64,000 bases of DNA from Bremerella sp. JC817 (GCF_040718835.1 NZ_JBFEFG010000253.1:168898-232897); one strand, 5' to 3'; shown: positions 9,726 through 19,551, counted from the stretch's first letter. The notes: generated by a model not told the origin, from the sequence alone. Made by a program: numbers and translations.

Positions 9726-10499
9726 TCAGGCGATCAGCTTATTACGCTGAGCCATGCGGTGACGGATCGTCGGCTGCGTGTCGATGATACGGACGACATC
9801 TTGCCACTGCAGCATTTCAGCTCCCAAGGCATCGACAATCGCGAGCAAATGTTCCCAGTCTTCGTCATCGACCACCGAGAATCTAAGATCATCGCGATTG
9901 AGCGACTGCGGAACCGGCAGCATTTCTAGCTGGAACAGTTCGGGATAGTTCAAAAACGAGCTATCGATGCGATACGAGTCGCTCTTCGATTTCAGCTCGC
10001 GGTTGGCCTTGGCCAAGGCGGCGGGGCGGATCCATTCGGTGAACAAGCCGATGCTCGACTGCGATGCCGGGCAACCACCTTCCAGGCAGAAGCCGATGTA
10101 ATCGGCACCTGGTTGGCTCTGGGCAGTTGTCAGCAAGCGATCGATCAAGACTGGATCGCAGAATGGCGTTTCCAGTGGGACGCGAACGATCGCTTCCGAA
10201 GGATATTCCTTCGAGGCGTCGGCCAAGCGAGCCAGTGGTGTCTTCTTGTTACTGAAATGGCAAGGAATATCTAGGGGAACCAGCGAGGCCAGTTCGCGAT
10301 ATTCCGGGGCATCAGGCATGACGACCACAATGCCATCAATGAGTTCCGCTTCCGAGATTCGGCGAACCAGCCATTCGATCAGCGGGGCCGAGTTCAGCTT
10401 GCGACCGGCAAGCCTGCTGGGAAGTAAACCGGCAGAATTATTCGTCGCCGGTAGCGGAGAGAGTTCGTCGTCGATTTGGACGATGGCGAGATTCTTCAT
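9726..10499 (-). CDS. Cytidylyltransferase-like nucleotidyltransferase
   Basis: A 257-aa protein resembling the CMP-sugar / SpsF group of nucleotidyltransferases. Visible elements are the N-terminal strand MKNLAIVQID, a degenerate nucleotide loop with SRLAGRKLNSAPLIEWLVRR (compare the SxRLxGKxL of KdsB/NeuA-like enzymes), and VVVMPD followed by an acceptor-binding half. Its role would be activating a sugar or sugar acid with CTP for surface polysaccharide, but the exact substrate is unclear and the glycine-rich loop is not perfect. The ATG at 10499 has a good AAAGGA ribosome site about 8 nt upstream on its strand and is preferred to an in-frame start at 10541. A terminator hairpin follows the gene. 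Confidence 0.6.
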   Translation of the reverse strand: MKNLAIVQIDDELSPLPATNNSAGLLPSRLAGRKLNSAPLIEWLVRRISEAELIDGIVVVMPDAPEYRELASLVPLDIPCHFSNKKTPLARLADASKEYPSEAIVRVPLETPFCDPVLIDRLLTTAQSQPGADYIGFCLEGGCPASQSSIGLFTEWIRPAALAKANRELKSKSDSYRIDSSFLNYPELFQLEMLPVPQSLNRDDLRFSVVDDEDWEHLLAIVDALGAEMLQWQDVVRIIDTQPTIRHRMAQRNKLIA

Positions 10500-10645
10500 C
10501 GCGACAATCCTTTTGTTGCGGGGGAGAGCAGTGTCCGACACTGTGCATTGGTGGGGTGCACCTTTGCAGTGTAAGTCCCCAGCGGAAGTTCCGTCAATCG
10601 ACTTCAGAAAGCTCGGTGATGACTCGAGCCATCGCCATTATCAAG

Positions 10646-11311
10646 CTAGTTGTGAAGTGGCAAATTAAGGACCTCGTAGATCCGCGGATCATGCAAGGTC
10701 TTCGCCACCATTTTCGCCCCATCAAAAGAGTGCTTTTCGCTATGAGAAGCGGGAACGGCAATGGCATAGGTGCCGGCATCGATCGCCGCAGTGCAGCCGG
10801 TCTGGCTATCCTCGAAGACCGCAATTTCGCTCGGTGAAACTTCCAAACGTCTTGCCGCAGTCAGATAAATTTCGGGATGCGGCTTGCCGCGTTCCACCTC
10901 ATCGCCGCCGATTACAAATTGCAGGTCTGGGGTAATGTTAAACCGTCCCAGCAAGTCGATCGCGGTACTGCGACTGGCGCTGGTGCAAACCGCAACTGGA
11001 TATTTGGCTGCAAGAATCGACTTGAACAATTCGGTGAAGCCGGGCATCAAGCCAAGGGAAGTCTCGAGGATATCACTGAAGATCTCTTCTGATTCTTTGG
11101 CCAGCGTCTCGATGGTGTCGGCAAGGTCATGCCAGTCGATCATGGCCTGGAATGCCACCGGAGCAGGACGCCCCATCATGGCATCGGTCAACTCTTGGGA
11201 AAGCGTCAAACCGCGTCTACGCAAGATCTCGGACGAGACCTGGGGGTAGAGCATCTCGGTGTTCAAAATCGTGCCGTCCATATCGAAGACGACGGCTTTG
11301 AGTGGCGCCAT
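10646..11311 (-). CDS. HAD-superfamily phosphatase, phosphoglucomutase-like
   Basis: A complete 221-aa haloacid-dehalogenase hydrolase of subfamily IA. Motif I VVFDMDGTILNTE gives the nucleophile Asp and acid/base Asp; motif II is the CTSASR segment; the conserved lysine is in ERGKPHPEIY; motif IV is VFEDSQTG. The helical cap between motifs I and II is typical of beta-phosphoglucomutase and sugar-phosphate phosphatases. The physiological substrate is not determinable. It is convergent with nothing and followed about 150 bp later by the cytidylyltransferase-like gene on the same strand; there is no clear operon link. Confidence 0.88.
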   Translation of the reverse strand: MAPLKAVVFDMDGTILNTEMLYPQVSSEILRRRGLTLSQELTDAMMGRPAPVAFQAMIDWHDLADTIETLAKESEEIFSDILETSLGLMPGFTELFKSILAAKYPVAVCTSASRSTAIDLLGRFNITPDLQFVIGGDEVERGKPHPEIYLTAARRLEVSPSEIAVFEDSQTGCTAAIDAGTYAIAVPASHSEKHSFDGAKMVAKTLHDPRIYEVLNLPLHN

Positions 11312-11514
11312 GAGCTTTCTGCGTAGTTAGGGCAATCAGCGACTGCCACTTATCGAGCAACGCTGATCCATCGATCTAGTTTACCTGCCTCGGTTTTCGC
11401 ATCTTTTCGGTGTTTCCCCAAGAGGGGGCCACGTTGCCAAACGGGGAAGCTGCGTGATATACTAGGCGACTTGCTTCAAATCCCCTCTTCTAATTGGGGA
11501 TCTTTGAGGAGCCA

Positions 11515-11596
11515 GGGGATGTGGCGAAACTGGCAGACGCGCTAGATTTAGGATCTAGTTCCGCAAGGAGTGCAGGTTCGATTCCTGTCATCCCCA
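11515..11596 (+). tRNA. tRNA-Leu (anticodon TAG)
   Basis: An 82-nt cloverleaf: acceptor GGGGATG pairs with CATCCCC plus discriminator A; the D arm has GCGAAACTGGCAGACGC; the anticodon stem CTAGA/TCTAG encloses loop TTTAGGA with anticodon TAG; a class II variable arm is present; and the T arm is GCAGG-TTCGATT-CCTGT. The CCA end is not encoded. Confidence 0.95.
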
Positions 11597-12101
11597 CTCT
11601 TACTCCTCATTACTCTTCCCATAATGTGCAGTTTGTCCGCAACTGCGCGATTTGCCCGCCTGTCCAACCTTATGCAAATTGAAGCCTGCCGATGTTGTGC
11701 AAATACCATTCTGGTTGAGGGCTGCTCGGTTACCTCGTTGTGGGGTCATTAGCTTGGCAGGCGAATGATTGCTATTAGGGTGGTGCAAGGATGGAATCGA
11801 ATTTCGTCACCGATCTTAAGACGGTGTTTCATGCGAGATTCTCACCGATGTCAGAGCATATGTACCATCTATCGTATGAGAGTCGTACTGATATATTGGA
11901 TCGATTACGGTCTGCGCTTCTACGTGTCCAGGGTCGACAAAAACCGAGAAACACGCTGTACAAAGCAATCAGTTGCGGTTTCGCAGTAATCTAGTTGCTT
12001 ATGCGTCGACTTACTAAAAATGTGAGTCTAGACTAGAAGAGGGCCTTGGGGCGAGGCACAGTACCAAAACAGTATTCCATAGAAAGAAAAAAGTAATCAA
12101 C
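11597..12101. other. Intergenic stretch, possible small ORF
   Basis: About 500 bases follow tRNA-Leu without a recognisable gene. A 67-codon ORF at 11791-11994 (plus strand, beginning MESNFVTDLKTVF) has a protein-like composition and AAGG just before its ATG, but I recognise no family and the spacing is too tight for a normal ribosome site. I see no RNA gene or repeat here. Confidence 0.3.
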
Positions 12102-12404
12102 ATGGCCAAACGCGCTACGAACAAGCCATCTAAAGCGGATGCCATTCGCAACTATCAGAAGGACAACCCTGACGCTTCTCCTACGATTGTTGCAGATGCC
12201 TTGAAGAAGGCTGGTTACAAGGATGTGACACCTCAATACGTCAGCACCATCAAGTCGATGGATAAACGCAAGTCGCAAGGTCCGATCAAGTCGGGCAAGA
12301 TCACCGCGGAAGACCTGATCTCGGCTAAAGAGTTTGTCGACAGCATGGGCGGCGTTGGCCGTGCCAAGCAAGCGATGGATATGCTGAGCAAGCTGACTCA
12401 CTAG
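12102..12404 (+). CDS. Conserved small basic protein, unknown function
   Basis: A 100-aa, Lys-rich protein. Residues 10-55 look like a small helical domain (SKADAIRNYQKDNPDASPTI, then VADALKKAGYKDVTPQYVS), compatible with a winged-helix or other DNA-binding fold. The C-terminal 30 residues form an amphipathic helix ending in GGVGRAKQAMDMLSKL. I associate this architecture with planctomycete hypothetical proteins, but I cannot name the family with certainty. It stands alone between tRNA-Leu and a convergent gene. A role in nucleic acid binding is inferred only from charge and predicted helices. Confidence 0.6.
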   Translation: MAKRATNKPSKADAIRNYQKDNPDASPTIVADALKKAGYKDVTPQYVSTIKSMDKRKSQGPIKSGKITAEDLISAKEFVDSMGGVGRAKQAMDMLSKLTH

Positions 12405-12441
12405 ATTGAGTCCGCAGTTCTACTCACGCGCCATCGCGCGG

Positions 12442-13641
12442 CTATCTCTTGATTAACGTTTGAACGCGCGGGCTTGGATCCGTCGCCAAGTCCGCCTTCA
12501 GGCGTTTCAAGAGACGGGGATCGGAGGAAGTTAGTAGAGCCGACGCGGCTCCGTAGCGAACCCCATCGTCAGGATCTTTGGTCATATAATAGAGCCAATT
12601 GGTCATGTCGTTTCGCCCCATACTGGGCAATTCTCGCACTAATTGCAGGCGTTCACTAACTTGTGGGTGCGTCATACGGGTCGCAAGTTGCAAATCTTCT
12701 GGCGAGAAGCTTCTAGCCTTCAAGGTCTCTCGTACGTGCTCCGCGAGCTCTTGATCCTGGGCATGTAGCTTCCACATGATCTCTAACGTGGTAAGCCGGC
12801 TTAGGTCTGGTAATGGTTCAGGTCTATGTGCTCCTGGTTCAATCTGCTTAGGAGAAGCTACCAAGGGAGGAAGCTTTAGCGGCTGCGAAATAGAACTTCG
12901 ATGGTTGGCGGTTAATACACCGGTCGGACGCGCATTCGTTGTGGTGGTAAACGATGGTATTGCCTGCGCTTCGACAGGTGGATCAGTGATCGTCGCTTGT
13001 TGCATAGGAAGCCCATCGTGCAAGCTGACATCGACCGACGATGTGATCACGGGCGTTGTCAGCCGCGAATTCTCTTCTCCTAGAAACTGATCAAGGGCTG
13101 CTTCGCTGGCGGCAACAGGACTATCCGAAAGTGGCTGCGAGATGGTCTCGCGCAAGATCGATTCTAGTGCTAGCAGCATCGGGCCATCGTCGGCGGAGTT
13201 CGGTCCCAGCTTCCACGAGGCCATCCGAATGGCGATATCACGCACCTCGCGCCGGATCGGTTCTGGATAGTCGCTTACTTTCTTTTGCAGTTCTTCCGCA
13301 AGTTGGCGGGCCTGGGGGGCGATGGCGATCCCGGGGTGCTGTTCCCACTGCGAAAGCTGAAGTTTCAGCCGTCCAACCGCTTCCAAAGCGATATCGCCTC
13401 GCTCGGAACCCATCCATTTCAACAATTGTTGCTGCGGTGGTTGCGCAGAAGAAGCGAGAATTTGGTCCATTCGCTGGCCAACTTCCGATTCTGGGGCGTC
13501 TTGCAGCAAGGCATCCATCCGCGCGGGGATCAGATACCACTTGGCAGCCAGGTGAAACGTACCGCCCGCCGCGAGCAGCCCGCCCAGCATCAGCAGGACG
13601 GTCGTGACAGGTCGGTAAAGGGGGCTGGCAGGGAGTGCCAT
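12442..13641 (-). CDS. Membrane-anchored protein with HEAT-like C-terminus
   Basis: A 399-aa protein with one N-terminal transmembrane segment (TTVLLMLGGLLAAGG), then a long, poorly structured Pro/Ser/Thr-rich middle (about residues 180-275) and a C-terminal helical-repeat part, where MTKDPDDGVRYGAASALL looks like a HEAT repeat. The domain after the anchor is mostly helical. Function is unknown; HEAT repeats suggest protein-protein contacts. It is convergent with the small basic protein upstream and divergent from the secreted protein at 13816, with a 174-bp shared upstream region. Confidence 0.65.
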   Translation of the reverse strand: MALPASPLYRPVTTVLLMLGGLLAAGGTFHLAAKWYLIPARMDALLQDAPESEVGQRMDQILASSAQPPQQQLLKWMGSERGDIALEAVGRLKLQLSQWEQHPGIAIAPQARQLAEELQKKVSDYPEPIRREVRDIAIRMASWKLGPNSADDGPMLLALESILRETISQPLSDSPVAASEAALDQFLGEENSRLTTPVITSSVDVSLHDGLPMQQATITDPPVEAQAIPSFTTTTNARPTGVLTANHRSSISQPLKLPPLVASPKQIEPGAHRPEPLPDLSRLTTLEIMWKLHAQDQELAEHVRETLKARSFSPEDLQLATRMTHPQVSERLQLVRELPSMGRNDMTNWLYYMTKDPDDGVRYGAASALLTSSDPRLLKRLKADLATDPSPRVQTLIKR

Positions 13642-13815
13642 CGATTCGGTGCTCGCAATACTAACGTCAGCAGATGCGTTCTTTCGGCAAAGACAGCGTT
13701 TGCTAGCGTACTGTTCGGGTTAGGAATCTGAGAATGATTGTGGCGATCATAGCGATTCAACCGAATTAAGGGTAAGGCCATCTCAGCCGCCGCGAAGCCA
13801 TGGGGGAATGCTTGC

Positions 13816-14874
13816 ATGCCGATTGTCCGAACTCCATCTGTCAATGAACGCGTTCCCGGTCTGTTCATCTTCGCATGCTGGTTGCTTGTGAGTGGTTTGT
13901 TTCTAACAACTGCTCCTACGATCCAAGCAGAAGAGCCAGAGGCGACGCTGGTCGCGTTCAATCGTGAAGAGAAGCAGGATGCGCTCCGGCAGATTCCTTT
14001 CCCACAGCTTCGTCCCCAGGATCAAAACCGGGTCGCGGAAGTGGTGAAAGATCCGAGCATCTTCCGCCGGCTTCCTGTCCAGGTCATCAACTGCGACCCA
14101 GAACTGTATTCCTTCCTGGTTTCATATCCCGAAGTGGTTGTGAATATCTGGGAGCTGATGGGAATCACCACCGTCGAAGTGCAACGGCTTAGCCCCACGA
14201 CCTTCCACGCCAACGATGGTGCTGGCACGGTCAGCAAGGTGGATATCATCTACGCCGATGGTCAAACCAATGTCTTCTTTGCCCAAGGCTATTATGAAGG
14301 GCCTTTGGCACCGACGCGGATTGTGGCCAATTGCGTGCTGATCCTTCGTTCCGGCTATACCAAGGCGGCGGAAGGGAAGTCGTTTGTCTCGAACCGTCTC
14401 GATGTCTTCGTCAAGTTTGAAAGCCGCGGGGCGGACTTCCTGGCGAAAACCTTGCATCCACTGATTGGGAAGACGGCCGACTACAACTTTGCAGAGACCT
14501 CGTCGTTCATTGGTAAGATCTCGAAGAATGCCGAAGACAACGTCAATGGAATGCAGCACCTGGTCGGTCGTCTGGAAAAGGTCGATCCGGTTGTTCGCCA
14601 GCAAATGAGTGACGTTGTCACGCGGGTTTATCAGCGACGTGTTGTTGCCGAGAAAGCCTTGCAGGAAAAGTTCTCTGGCCCGGTTCCGACAGAACAGCAG
14701 CCGGTGCCGGTGGCGTCTGCGCCGGTAAGAGAGCCGGCATTGCTGCCGCAGCAGTCGCAGGCTTCGCCTGTTATTCCTGTCGAGTCCGTTCCGGTGACCT
14801 CACCCATCATTACGGCCGATGCTTCTGCGTTGGGACCGGTACCACGAAAGCGATTTGCTGAACTGCGTCGCTAA
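13816..14874 (+). CDS. Exported planctomycete protein of unknown function
   Basis: A 352-aa protein with an N-terminal signal-peptide-like segment (FACWLLVSGLFLTTAPTIQA, with cleavage likely after the final Ala). The body, about residues 50-280, is a compact mixed alpha/beta domain containing ELMGITTVEVQRLSP. The tail is rich in Pro, Val and Gln and probably disordered. I do not recognise an enzyme motif; such proteins are frequent in planctomycete genomes. The ATG follows a GGGGGAA stretch about 8 nt upstream. Confidence 0.65.
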   Translation: MPIVRTPSVNERVPGLFIFACWLLVSGLFLTTAPTIQAEEPEATLVAFNREEKQDALRQIPFPQLRPQDQNRVAEVVKDPSIFRRLPVQVINCDPELYSFLVSYPEVVVNIWELMGITTVEVQRLSPTTFHANDGAGTVSKVDIIYADGQTNVFFAQGYYEGPLAPTRIVANCVLILRSGYTKAAEGKSFVSNRLDVFVKFESRGADFLAKTLHPLIGKTADYNFAETSSFIGKISKNAEDNVNGMQHLVGRLEKVDPVVRQQMSDVVTRVYQRRVVAEKALQEKFSGPVPTEQQPVPVASAPVREPALLPQQSQASPVIPVESVPVTSPIITADASALGPVPRKRFAELRR

Positions 14875-14973
14875 CCAATCAATTAGCCTGGAATCGCTTG
14901 CTGCCTGGGACGTTGCGACGAGAGTCCTGCAGGCACCTCTGCGGTAACGCCGAGCGATTCCATCTTGGTGTGG

Positions 14974-15066
14974 CGACCACGGATTTCACGAATCGGCACT
15001 GTCGGAGGCATTATGCTTCGTGGACCCAGGCCTTCGGGCTGTGTCTATCCGTGAAATCCGTGGTCG
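14974..15066. repeat. 17-bp perfect inverted repeat, possible dispersed repeat
   Basis: The sequence CGACCACGGATTTCACG (14974-14990) recurs as its exact reverse complement at 15050-15066, separated by 59 nt. It lies in the gap between two convergent genes. The word is close to the ATCCGTGAAATCCGTGG type of dispersed repeat found in several bacterial genomes, so it may be a small non-autonomous element rather than a terminator: there is no T-tract. Confidence 0.55.
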
Positions 15067-15123
15067 GAGAGCAAGTGGCTGGTGGACGATTCGGTCAGAC
15101 ACAAGGTCGCGAAGCCAGCCTGA

Positions 15124-18100
15124 CTACGAGGCGGCGGTTCCATTAGAAGCGAACCGCGTCTTGGCAAGTTCTTTCAGCTCTCGCAGGTCAAGCTTGCCGG
15201 TGCCCAAGACCGGAATCTTCTCGACTTCCACAAAGCTTTCAGTGGATGGAATAAATAGATTCGGAAGGCCCGATTCTTTCAGTCGCTGACAGATCTCTTG
15301 AGGCGAGAGGCTCAATGGCGTGTGAAGGACGACAATGCGTTCCCCTTTGGTTGGATGATCGACCGCGGTAACGGCGATGGTCAGTTCATCACTTTCGTCG
15401 GGACCGATGATCTCGGTAATGGCTTCTTCGATCCGGACGTGCGGAATCATTTCGCCACCGATCTTGGAGAAGCGGCTGACGCGACCGGTGATCTTCAAAA
15501 AGCCGTCTTCGTCGATCAATGCGACGTCGCCTGTCTTGTACCAGCCGGAGTTCAAGACCTCGCTGGTTTCGTTCGGCATATCGAGGTAGCCCTTCATCAC
15601 GTTCGGACCGGTGATGTAAAGCATGCCTGGTTCGTCGACGCCCCGTTCTTCACCGGTGTCGAGATCGATGATCTTGGCGGCCACATTCGGAATGGGCCGG
15701 CCTACGGTTCCTTCTTTTCGATCGATCTGGAAGTTGTCGATCGAACGGGCCGGAGGAATGTTGACCGAGACCAGGGGCGAAAGCTCGGTTGCTCCGTAAC
15801 CTTCGACCGGACGGACACCAAACTTCTCTTCGAAGGCTTCACAGAGATCCATGGGCAGCTTTTCGGCACCCGCCACCACGATCTGCAGCGAGGCGAAGTC
15901 GTCCTTGTCCACCCGACGCAGATAGCTACGCAGGAACGTCGGCGTGGCCAGGATCACGGTGCCATGATGTTTCTTGGTCAGGTTGCCGATGATCTTCGGT
16001 TCGAGTGGACTGAAGTGATAGGCACACTTCACGTCGATCCCCAGCAGCGTCCACAGGGTGACCGTATAGCCAAAGGAATGGAAGAACGGCAAGATGCCGA
16101 TGATCACGTCGGAGCGGTTCAAGTGCACCATCTGCTCGATGGCCTGGACGTTCGACGAAATATTGGCGTGGGTGAGCTGAACGCCCTTGGGGATACCGGT
16201 CGAGCCGGAGGTGAAGATCACCGTCAGGGTATCGTTTGGCCCGATCTTATTGAGTTTGTAAACGCGATCGAGAATGAAGCTCGGAACGACGAATGCCTTG
16301 AACGCACTGATAATCTTATCACCGAGCGTTGGCTTGTCTTTCAGGTCTTCCAGATAGACCACTTCGCATTCCAGGTTCCAGTCGAAGCGTTCCATGAACT
16401 TGCGACTGGTCAGCACCGATTTGATACCACACTGCCGGATGCAGTGGTTCATCACCTCGTTGCTGGTCGTGTAATTCAAGTTGACTGCGATGCGACGATC
16501 CAGGGCCAAGGCAGCGTTGACCGCAGCGCCGGCGACCGAAGGAGGCAGCAGCACGCCGACGTAAGGCTCTTCTTTACGTGGCTTCAGGATGTGGCGGTTG
16601 AGCAGGTTGAGCAGCACCATGATTCGCGTCAGGAAGACGCCGCCAGTCAGGTCGGTTCCGACCGAGTCGGCAACCTTCGAGCCGAACAAGCGACGCTTGC
16701 AAATGCGGAGCATCGTTTTCGCGGGCGGGATGACTCGTTCCATGCGGCGTTGGAAGGCCACGGCGCCCAATTGCTGGACTGCCTGACGAATGCTGTGGAT
16801 ACCGTAAGGGGGCTCGATTGGTTCGCCGAAGTGAATCGAAATCGGGGTCTGCCAACTACGAGGCAGCTTCCAGAAAAAACGGCCGTCACTGAACGTGAAG
16901 ACGCTGCCCCACAGTTCGTCGATAAAGACGGGCACAACCGGAGCCGAGGTTCCTTCGACCATCTTCAACAGGCCAGGACGGAAGCCCTGAATCTGGCCAC
17001 TACGCGTGATGCCACCTTCGGCAAAGACGCAGACCAGTTCGCCATTTTCAATGGCTTCGCGGCCGACTTGCAGGGCACGCTGGATTCCCTTGGGCCCCTT
17101 GTCGATCAGGATTGCTCCGTGATATTCGACAAAGCGGCGGAACCAGGCACTCTTGAAGTTTCCACCCCAAACCAGCATGCGGACTGGCCGGCTACTGGTG
17201 AGCATCAGCAGCACGCCATCGAGCCATGAAACATGATTCGAGACCAGCAGCGCGCCACCTTCGGCGGGCAGGTTCTCGCGGTCGTGAACACGAATACGAT
17301 AGAACGTTTCACTCGCCAACCAAACCAGGAAGCGGAGCGAGTTCTGCGGAAGCAGGTACAAGATGTAGAACAAAATCGGAATCGTCACGATCCCGCATAG
17401 CAGAAAGATCTGCCGTGAACTGAGCAGGGGCAGGTTTGTGGCTTGGAAGTAGATCTCTGCCACCAACTGACGCTGGTGAGGGTATTTCTCGATCACTTCG
17501 CTACGGTCGATCGGGTCGCCCACACTGAAGGTGTGATGCAACTGGGTCATCAACAGCGTCGCGAACGCGAACGACTGCTCGGCCGGATTGCTCGATAAGC
17601 GCTGAGCGGCCGCCAAAGGGTCTTCGTAGTCGCGACCATTGACCAGATCGTCACGAAATGCGGTCGAAGCTCTGCCAACTTCTTCTTCAAACTGCGGCGT
17701 GATTTCCAGTTTCCCGATCTGGTCGAGGTTGCGGACGTCCCCTTCGTAGACGGGCCATCGCAAGATCGAGAAGACCACCGAAATCAACAAGATCCCGCCA
17801 AAGGTCAGGAAGTTGGTCGCGGCGAGGATGGTGCCTCGTTTCTCGGCCGGCGCACGATGCTGCAGGAACGAGGCCAAGGGGACCTCGAATAGCCCCGCGG
17901 AGATCCCCAGCAGGAAGAGCAGCGAACTGGCAACAAAGAACACAAAGTTCCAACTGCCGTCAGGCGTGACAATCGGGGAAGGGCAGAGGAACAGCAGGAA
18001 TGAGCAAATCGCCAGGCCTGTAGCCCCCAGCGGCAAGATGCCCATTTCGACGTGCCCTTGCGACCAGTAGCCTGCCAACACGCAGCCCACCGCGGTCCCG

Positions 18101-18954
18101 ACCACAAGCACCGCCAACAGCGGGCCAACATCGGTTTGCGTAGTCGTGCCACTCTCGGCAGCGAATTGGTCAATATTCAACTGAGCCAGCGCCGCCAAGG
18201 TCCAGAAGAAGGTGCTCCCCAAGGCGACGTAGAAGATCGCTTTGTTTTTGCGGAGTGCCTTCAAATCTAGAAGTGTGCTCTTGATCGGATCCCAAGGGAA
18301 CTTGAGCACCGGCTGATTGATGGGAAGGTTTTGAATCCAGAGGCTGGTCACAATCCCGACGGCGGCAAAACCGACCATGATGATGCCCGCCAGCCAAAGG
18401 TTCGTTTCGCCTTGGTGCGTAATATCGCTAAGCAAGTTTCCAACGACGGTTCCCAAAGCAGTCGCCACCACCGTGGCCAGGCCAATGATGCCATTGGCGG
18501 AGGATATATGTTTCGTCTTTAAGATTTCAGGGATCGCGCCCAGCTTGGCGGGGCCATACATGGCGCTTTGAGCACCCAGCAAAAAGACCACGCTAAAGAG
18601 CCAGAAAAGGTGACCGCTCCACGCCAGGCAGATCCCCAGCAACATGATCACGATTTCGGCCAGCTTACAGGCGACGATTACGCTTCGCTTGCTGTACCGG
18701 TCGGCGAAATAAGCGGCATGGGGCGCGAAAATGAGATAGGGCGCCACCATACAGGCCGTGCCGGCCATCAAGATCGAGCCGACATATTCCGGATGTTGTT
18801 CTTTGCCGATGCCGATGGCGAACCAACGAAAGATATTGTCGTTCGCTGCACCGAAGAACTGAGTTAACACCAAGCCAATGAAACTGATCGACGAAAGATT
18901 CGTCCTCTCGTCGTCATGCTCTCGGATGGTGGGCTCGTGGACGCCTGGGGCCAT
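15124..18954 (-). CDS. MFS transporter-acyltransferase-acyl-ACP synthetase fusion
   Basis: A 1276-aa three-domain protein that would flip and re-acylate lysophospholipids. Residues 20-545 are an LplT-like major facilitator domain with twelve hydrophobic segments and an extra loop at about 405-500. Residues 550-745 are a PlsC-type acyltransferase with the NHVSWLD box (H574, D579) and a FAEGGITRSG block near 644. Residues 790-1276 are an adenylate-forming acyl-ACP synthetase with the P-loop TVIFTSGSTGIPKG (911-924) and GYGATELSP. In E. coli LplT and the two-domain Aas are separate, adjacent genes; here all three activities are in one chain, an arrangement known in some other bacteria. Location is the inner membrane. 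No close partner gene is present. Confidence 0.88.
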   Translation of the reverse strand: MAPGVHEPTIREHDDERTNLSSISFIGLVLTQFFGAANDNIFRWFAIGIGKEQHPEYVGSILMAGTACMVAPYLIFAPHAAYFADRYSKRSVIVACKLAEIVIMLLGICLAWSGHLFWLFSVVFLLGAQSAMYGPAKLGAIPEILKTKHISSANGIIGLATVVATALGTVVGNLLSDITHQGETNLWLAGIIMVGFAAVGIVTSLWIQNLPINQPVLKFPWDPIKSTLLDLKALRKNKAIFYVALGSTFFWTLAALAQLNIDQFAAESGTTTQTDVGPLLAVLVVGTAVGCVLAGYWSQGHVEMGILPLGATGLAICSFLLFLCPSPIVTPDGSWNFVFFVASSLLFLLGISAGLFEVPLASFLQHRAPAEKRGTILAATNFLTFGGILLISVVFSILRWPVYEGDVRNLDQIGKLEITPQFEEEVGRASTAFRDDLVNGRDYEDPLAAAQRLSSNPAEQSFAFATLLMTQLHHTFSVGDPIDRSEVIEKYPHQRQLVAEIYFQATNLPLLSSRQIFLLCGIVTIPILFYILYLLPQNSLRFLVWLASETFYRIRVHDRENLPAEGGALLVSNHVSWLDGVLLMLTSSRPVRMLVWGGNFKSAWFRRFVEYHGAILIDKGPKGIQRALQVGREAIENGELVCVFAEGGITRSGQIQGFRPGLLKMVEGTSAPVVPVFIDELWGSVFTFSDGRFFWKLPRSWQTPISIHFGEPIEPPYGIHSIRQAVQQLGAVAFQRRMERVIPPAKTMLRICKRRLFGSKVADSVGTDLTGGVFLTRIMVLLNLLNRHILKPRKEEPYVGVLLPPSVAGAAVNAALALDRRIAVNLNYTTSNEVMNHCIRQCGIKSVLTSRKFMERFDWNLECEVVYLEDLKDKPTLGDKIISAFKAFVVPSFILDRVYKLNKIGPNDTLTVIFTSGSTGIPKGVQLTHANISSNVQAIEQMVHLNRSDVIIGILPFFHSFGYTVTLWTLLGIDVKCAYHFSPLEPKIIGNLTKKHHGTVILATPTFLRSYLRRVDKDDFASLQIVVAGAEKLPMDLCEAFEEKFGVRPVEGYGATELSPLVSVNIPPARSIDNFQIDRKEGTVGRPIPNVAAKIIDLDTGEERGVDEPGMLYITGPNVMKGYLDMPNETSEVLNSGWYKTGDVALIDEDGFLKITGRVSRFSKIGGEMIPHVRIEEAITEIIGPDESDELTIAVTAVDHPTKGERIVVLHTPLSLSPQEICQRLKESGLPNLFIPSTESFVEVEKIPVLGTGKLDLRELKELAKTRFASNGTAAS

Positions 18955-19155
18955 ACGTCTATTCCGCGCGGTGCTTGCCTTGATTGCAATTCCGTTAGAC
19001 TAGCCGATTTGGGCCATTTCACCAACGCCACAAGACGGCTATCGGCTTCAATGCCGACCCTTTCTACGCGTATTTTCTGTACGCTTGTGGCACAATCGCT
19101 ACGGAATTTCGGAAATCAGCGCGTGTTAGCCCCAACCTGAACCCCAACCGGGCGG

Positions 19156-19551
19156 TTAGGCGGGCAGATTGGCGTCGACCATGCGTCGCAAAGTCTCTTG
19201 CAGATGTTCCGGCAGGAACGGCTTAACGATGAAGTCTTGAGCTCCTTTACGCACCGCTTCGGCGACCAGGGTCGTCTGGTTCAGCGCACTGACCATGACG
19301 ATCTTGGCATTGGCATCGAATTCCATAATGTTTTCGAGCCCGAAAATGCCGTCGAATTCAGGCATCACAATGTCGAGCGTTACAACGTCCGGTTTCAGGG
19401 CTTTGTATTGATCGAGCGCTTGCTTGCCGTTCTGCGCTTCGCCTACGATCGTCCAGCCATCTTCGGCCAGCGAGTCGATAACCAGCTTTCGCATCAACAT
19501 CGAGTCGTCGCAAACCAGTGCGCGACCTCGGGAAGGTGTCGGTGTACTCAT
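19156..19551 (-). CDS. CheY-like stand-alone response regulator
   Basis: A 131-aa single receiver domain. The acidic pair CDDS, the phosphoryl-acceptor Asp in VTLDIVMPEFDG, the switch Ser in MVSALNQ and the lysine in FIVKPF are all present, so it should be phosphorylated normally. There is no output domain. No histidine kinase or chemotaxis gene lies nearby, so its partner is unknown. CheY-type regulators of this length act on flagellar motors or as phosphate sinks. Confidence 0.9.
   Translation of the reverse strand: MSTPTPSRGRALVCDDSMLMRKLVIDSLAEDGWTIVGEAQNGKQALDQYKALKPDVVTLDIVMPEFDGIFGLENIMEFDANAKIVMVSALNQTTLVAEAVRKGAQDFIVKPFLPEHLQETLRRMVDANLPA

Noticed and set aside
15298..17229. 643-codon open frame antisense to the MFS-acyltransferase fusion
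   Set aside because: High-GC codon bias on the real strand leaves this frame open; the opposite strand has complete catalytic motifs.
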